Positions 61,635 to 64,000 of a DNA stretch of 64,000 bases are shown piece by piece; within the stretch, counting starts at the first letter, position 1, and the number at the start of each line of letters is the position of its first letter. A model generated the notes under the pieces. The model saw only the letters and a program-made list of their open reading frames with translations, made no database searches and was not told the origin of the DNA. The translations under genes and the position numbers were made by a program. The stretch comes from UBA3941 sp002385665 (lineage in GTDB: Bacteria; Bacillota; Clostridia; Caldicoprobacterales; UBA3941): contig JBMNFJ010000016.1 in NCBI GenBank assembly GCA_050949255.1, positions 1,116,001 to 1,180,000 on the forward strand. The letters run 5' to 3'.

Positions 61635-61726
61635 GACACAAGCCTCCCGCCTAGTTGGTATTATCATAAATACATAAAATTAACTTTCTCCTAATGAAGC
61701 TGTGAAATGCATATAATCCTGATCCT

Positions 61727-62914
61727 CTAAATTGGTAACGTCCTCATTTGTCCGATGCTATCGTCTACCCTGTTCTTGCCCTTGGCTTTTGAGATATAAA
61801 GAGCTTTATCCGCATACTTATATACTTCTGCATAAGAATCCGTTGTGCTATCCAAAGCAGCCAACCCGATGCTTACGGTTATGTTAATCTCGTTGCCATC
61901 TATGACAAAGATCTTATTTTCTGTGGTTTCCCTAATCTTTTCGGCAACGATCCGCCCATTTTCTCCGTCAGTACCTGTCAAAAGGATTGCAAACTCCTCC
62001 CCACCAATACGCGCTACTATATCAGTTTCCCTTAAAAGTTCCTTCAGCATAAGGGCAAATTCCACCAGGAGTGCATCCCCTACAGGATGGCCAAAATTAT
62101 CATTGACATCCTTAAAATTGTCTATATCCACAATTAGCAAACTCGATTTACTACCATATCTTTTAATGCGAGATATCTCAAATGATATCTTCTCATCGAA
62201 AATCCTCCTATTGATAAGTCCCGTTAGGGGATCGGTAGATGCAAGATATTGAAGACTCCTGTTCTTATCCTCCAGTTCTTTTTGCTGTTTATCGATACGT
62301 CTTTTCTGTTGGAGGTTTACAATGGTTGACCTCCAGGCCATAGAGGAGAAAAATATTCCCAACACAACTGAAGTAAGTCCATTAACCCTGTTGGACAGTA
62401 ATATGGCTGGTTCTGATTGCACGATACCCATTCCAATATAGAAGACGATATAGCTTGATAGATATATCAATATACTGTACAAGGGTTTTATCAGGAAAAT
62501 AGCGCCAACTGCCATGCATGCAATTAAGTATGGGTTAATGGAATATGTTACCAATTGGTCTATAGAGGAAATTGCTGCGCTTAAAAAAAGTATAACCATA
62601 ACAAAACCATATTGTACGATTAGCATTAAGGGGTTCGCCTTATCTTTGCTCTTTAATTTATAGGTTAGACCACCAAGTATCAATAAAAATACAAGAAATA
62701 CCCCATGGCTTATAATAATCCAGGTTCGCCATAAACTTTCATTTCCACTACCGGGTGACTTTCTAACAAAAGTTGCAATAGTGAAGATTCTCATAATTAT
62801 TGATATTATGGATAGAAGAAATGCCCTATTTATATTGATCAGTGTAATTTCGTCTGTTATTTCCTTATCCGGATTGAGAATATGTTTAAAACGGTCTGCA
62901 TATAGGGATATCAT
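61727..62914 (-). CDS. Membrane-bound diguanylate cyclase
   Basis: 395 residues. Six or seven helices span residues ~30-205 (seven-helix-type sensor), followed by a coiled coil (KRRIDKQQKELEDKNRSL) and a GGDEF domain with active site GGEEF and the product-inhibition I-site RETD five residues before it. It makes c-di-GMP in response to an unknown membrane signal. The Tad pilus at the other end of the window is a typical c-di-GMP-linked output, but no direct link is visible. Confidence 0.92.
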   Translation of the reverse strand: MISLYADRFKHILNPDKEITDEITLININRAFLLSIISIIMRIFTIATFVRKSPGSGNESLWRTWIIISHGVFLVFLLILGGLTYKLKSKDKANPLMLIVQYGFVMVILFLSAAISSIDQLVTYSINPYLIACMAVGAIFLIKPLYSILIYLSSYIVFYIGMGIVQSEPAILLSNRVNGLTSVVLGIFFSSMAWRSTIVNLQQKRRIDKQQKELEDKNRSLQYLASTDPLTGLINRRIFDEKISFEISRIKRYGSKSSLLIVDIDNFKDVNDNFGHPVGDALLVEFALMLKELLRETDIVARIGGEEFAILLTGTDGENGRIVAEKIRETTENKIFVIDGNEINITVSIGLAALDSTTDSYAEVYKYADKALYISKAKGKNRVDDSIGQMRTLPI

Positions 62915-63401
62915 TTGCTATTTTACCCCCCTTTCCCACCATTATATCCATAATAAGATAAGTTTACCATTAAGGTGAAATATATACAATTGATTTTATC
63001 ATATACGACAATATAATAACATATTTTTTCCAATCTTGCTGCCTATATATACGGTTCAACATAATAATTAGATGTATATTACACAATTCCCTTTTATTCA
63101 TATAATTTCACTGGAAATTCCGATTTCTGTATGGATGGGATTGGTTTTTATATAGAACCTATAAAATCATCCCGGAAATCACCCTTGTTTAACCCTGTAA
63201 TCACCCTGGGGGTGATTACAAATATATATATTTTTTTATACTTAACAAAAGATTGAATATTTTAAAATATTAAAAATGGTGGAGACCATCACTAAAACGC
63301 AGCATATAAATATATAATCGACCATATTTACCTGTCAGCACCGCTGCTCCAGATCAGAGGTAAATACAAAGCTTTTTAAAAATATTCAAGGAGTGAATTT
63401 C
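62915..63401. other. Intergenic region with a palindrome at 63196-63220
   Basis: Divergent promoters are expected here. A perfect 11-bp inverted repeat, TGTAATCACCC TGG GGGTGATTACA, lies at 63196-63220, and ATCACCC also occurs once more at 63177-63183. A/T-rich sequence ending TTTTTTTATAC follows. It may be an operator for the protease gene. The region carries no other gene. Confidence 0.5.
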
Positions 63402-64000
63402 ATGAAAAAACGTCTGGTAATTAGCATCCTTGTCGCCTTATTACTTATATTGTGGCTCCCGCCTGCCATGTTGGCTGCCCAGGGGGATACGCGGACCCTG
63501 GCAACTTTAAATAAGCCCGGCGTGGTTCTGATCCAAACGACTTGGACCGCCGATGTCACATGGTATGAATTCTCAATTGATAACAGTCTGGAGACCGATC
63601 TTGTAGATGCAGTGGAGAATATGATAGAAAACGGACAAATAGGTACCAGCGACCAAGAAATATATCAGGCAATGGTCGCATTGATGATCGAGTATATGGA
63701 ATACTACGCCTTTACTACCGGAAATGTATCCACGGAACAGATGAGTACCGCTGCCATGGGCACGGGATTTATTGTTACACCCGATGGTTATTTGGTTACA
63801 AATGCCCATGTTGTTCACACGGACGAAGAAGAACTTACCATGCAGTTTGCTATGTCTTCCCTGGAACAATATGCAGTATCTGCGACTAACGCCTTTATGG
63901 AGGAAATGCGCAGGCAGGGCTATCAAATGACCCAGGAGGAATGGGACGGTATTGCAAACGTCTGGTACCGCCTCCTGGCAAGCAGTATGGAAATCAGCAA
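63402..64000 (+). CDS. Secreted trypsin-like serine protease (partial, N-terminus)
   Basis: 199 codons, open at the window end. Signal peptide: KKR then LVISILVALLLILWLPP and cleavage near AMLA-AQ. The S1/HtrA-type motif GTGFIVTPDGYLVTNAHVV gives the catalytic His (here ~residue 128). Between His and the expected Asp there is an insert of 60 or more residues (SSLEQYAVSATNAFMEEM), and a helical insert also lies before the oxyanion strand. Asp and Ser lie beyond the window. RBS AAGGAGTG. Confidence 0.85.
   Translation, partial: MKKRLVISILVALLLILWLPPAMLAAQGDTRTLATLNKPGVVLIQTTWTADVTWYEFSIDNSLETDLVDAVENMIENGQIGTSDQEIYQAMVALMIEYMEYYAFTTGNVSTEQMSTAAMGTGFIVTPDGYLVTNAHVVHTDEEELTMQFAMSSLEQYAVSATNAFMEEMRRQGYQMTQEEWDGIANVWYRLLASSMEIS

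Noticed and set aside
63573..63926. 117-residue minus-strand ORF
   Set aside because: Antisense to the secreted protease, which has a signal peptide, RBS and catalytic motif.

Overview
The window looks like the chromosome of an anaerobic member of the class Clostridia (Bacillota). The evidence is the set of Firmicutes-type parts: a T-box leader upstream of valS, a BirA box on bioY, DUF4364, an HPr-like protein, a 6S RNA followed by a strong hairpin, CoA-dehydratase activases, a glycyl-radical enzyme with its activase, and AGGAGG-type ribosome binding sites. Genus cannot be fixed from the sequence. Almost all genes lie on the minus strand.

Layout. (1) 1-4.8 kb and 8.3-9.3 kb: a Tad/Flp pilus locus (tadB start, cpaF, cpaE, cpaB, tadE, cpaA/tadV, a damaged flp pilin, and a detached TadG-like gene). 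Between the two parts are housekeeping or accessory genes (DUF192, SRAP, a DUF3221-like lipoprotein, an FAD oxidoreductase). (2) 9.5-15.2 kb: a tight six-gene cluster of zinc-ribbon and membrane proteins of unknown job. (3) 15.6-16.8 kb: tRNA-Glu, tRNA-Gln, 6S RNA and two small Cys-rich proteins. (4) 16.8-30.6 kb: core genes, namely a 2-hydroxyacyl-CoA dehydratase activase pair, an HPr-like protein, bioY, a polysaccharide deacetylase, DUF4364, a beta-propeller protein, folC, valS with its T-box, pgsA, tRNA-Pro and tRNA-Thr. (5) 30.6-62 kb: a carbohydrate-utilisation region starting beside tRNA-Thr. It holds a 3'-truncated glycosidase, an aldose epimerase, three near-identical tandem DUF6259 glycosidase-like genes, two opposed IS256-family insertions, an ABC-2 exporter, an aldo/keto reductase, an MBL hydrolase, a DnaJ-like protein, an SPFH/ribbon-helix-helix pair, galactonate- and mannonate-dehydratase-type enzymes, an SDR, a PfkB kinase, an acetylxylan esterase, an unusual glycyl-radical enzyme with its activase, and a TIM-barrel glycosidase. 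(6) 61.7-64 kb: a membrane diguanylate cyclase and the start of a secreted trypsin-like protease.

How the genes work together. Region 5 reads as hemicellulose/pectin breakdown: deacetylation, glycosidic cleavage, mutarotation, reduction and dehydration of sugar acids, then phosphorylation. The glycyl-radical enzyme (Cys418-Trp-Glu420, Gly780) sits in this context and may act on a sugar-derived substrate not covered by named members of its family.

The most notable irregularities are: two +1 frameshifts in valS although its T-box is intact; a frameshift at the prepilin cleavage site of flp; a 2314-bp tandem amplification of the DUF6259 gene whose upstream end is cut off next to an IS256 copy lacking a target duplication; and a likely hybrid promoter at the edge of the second IS256 copy driving the mannonate dehydratase gene. 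All similarity statements rest on recognised motifs and family knowledge; no search was run.
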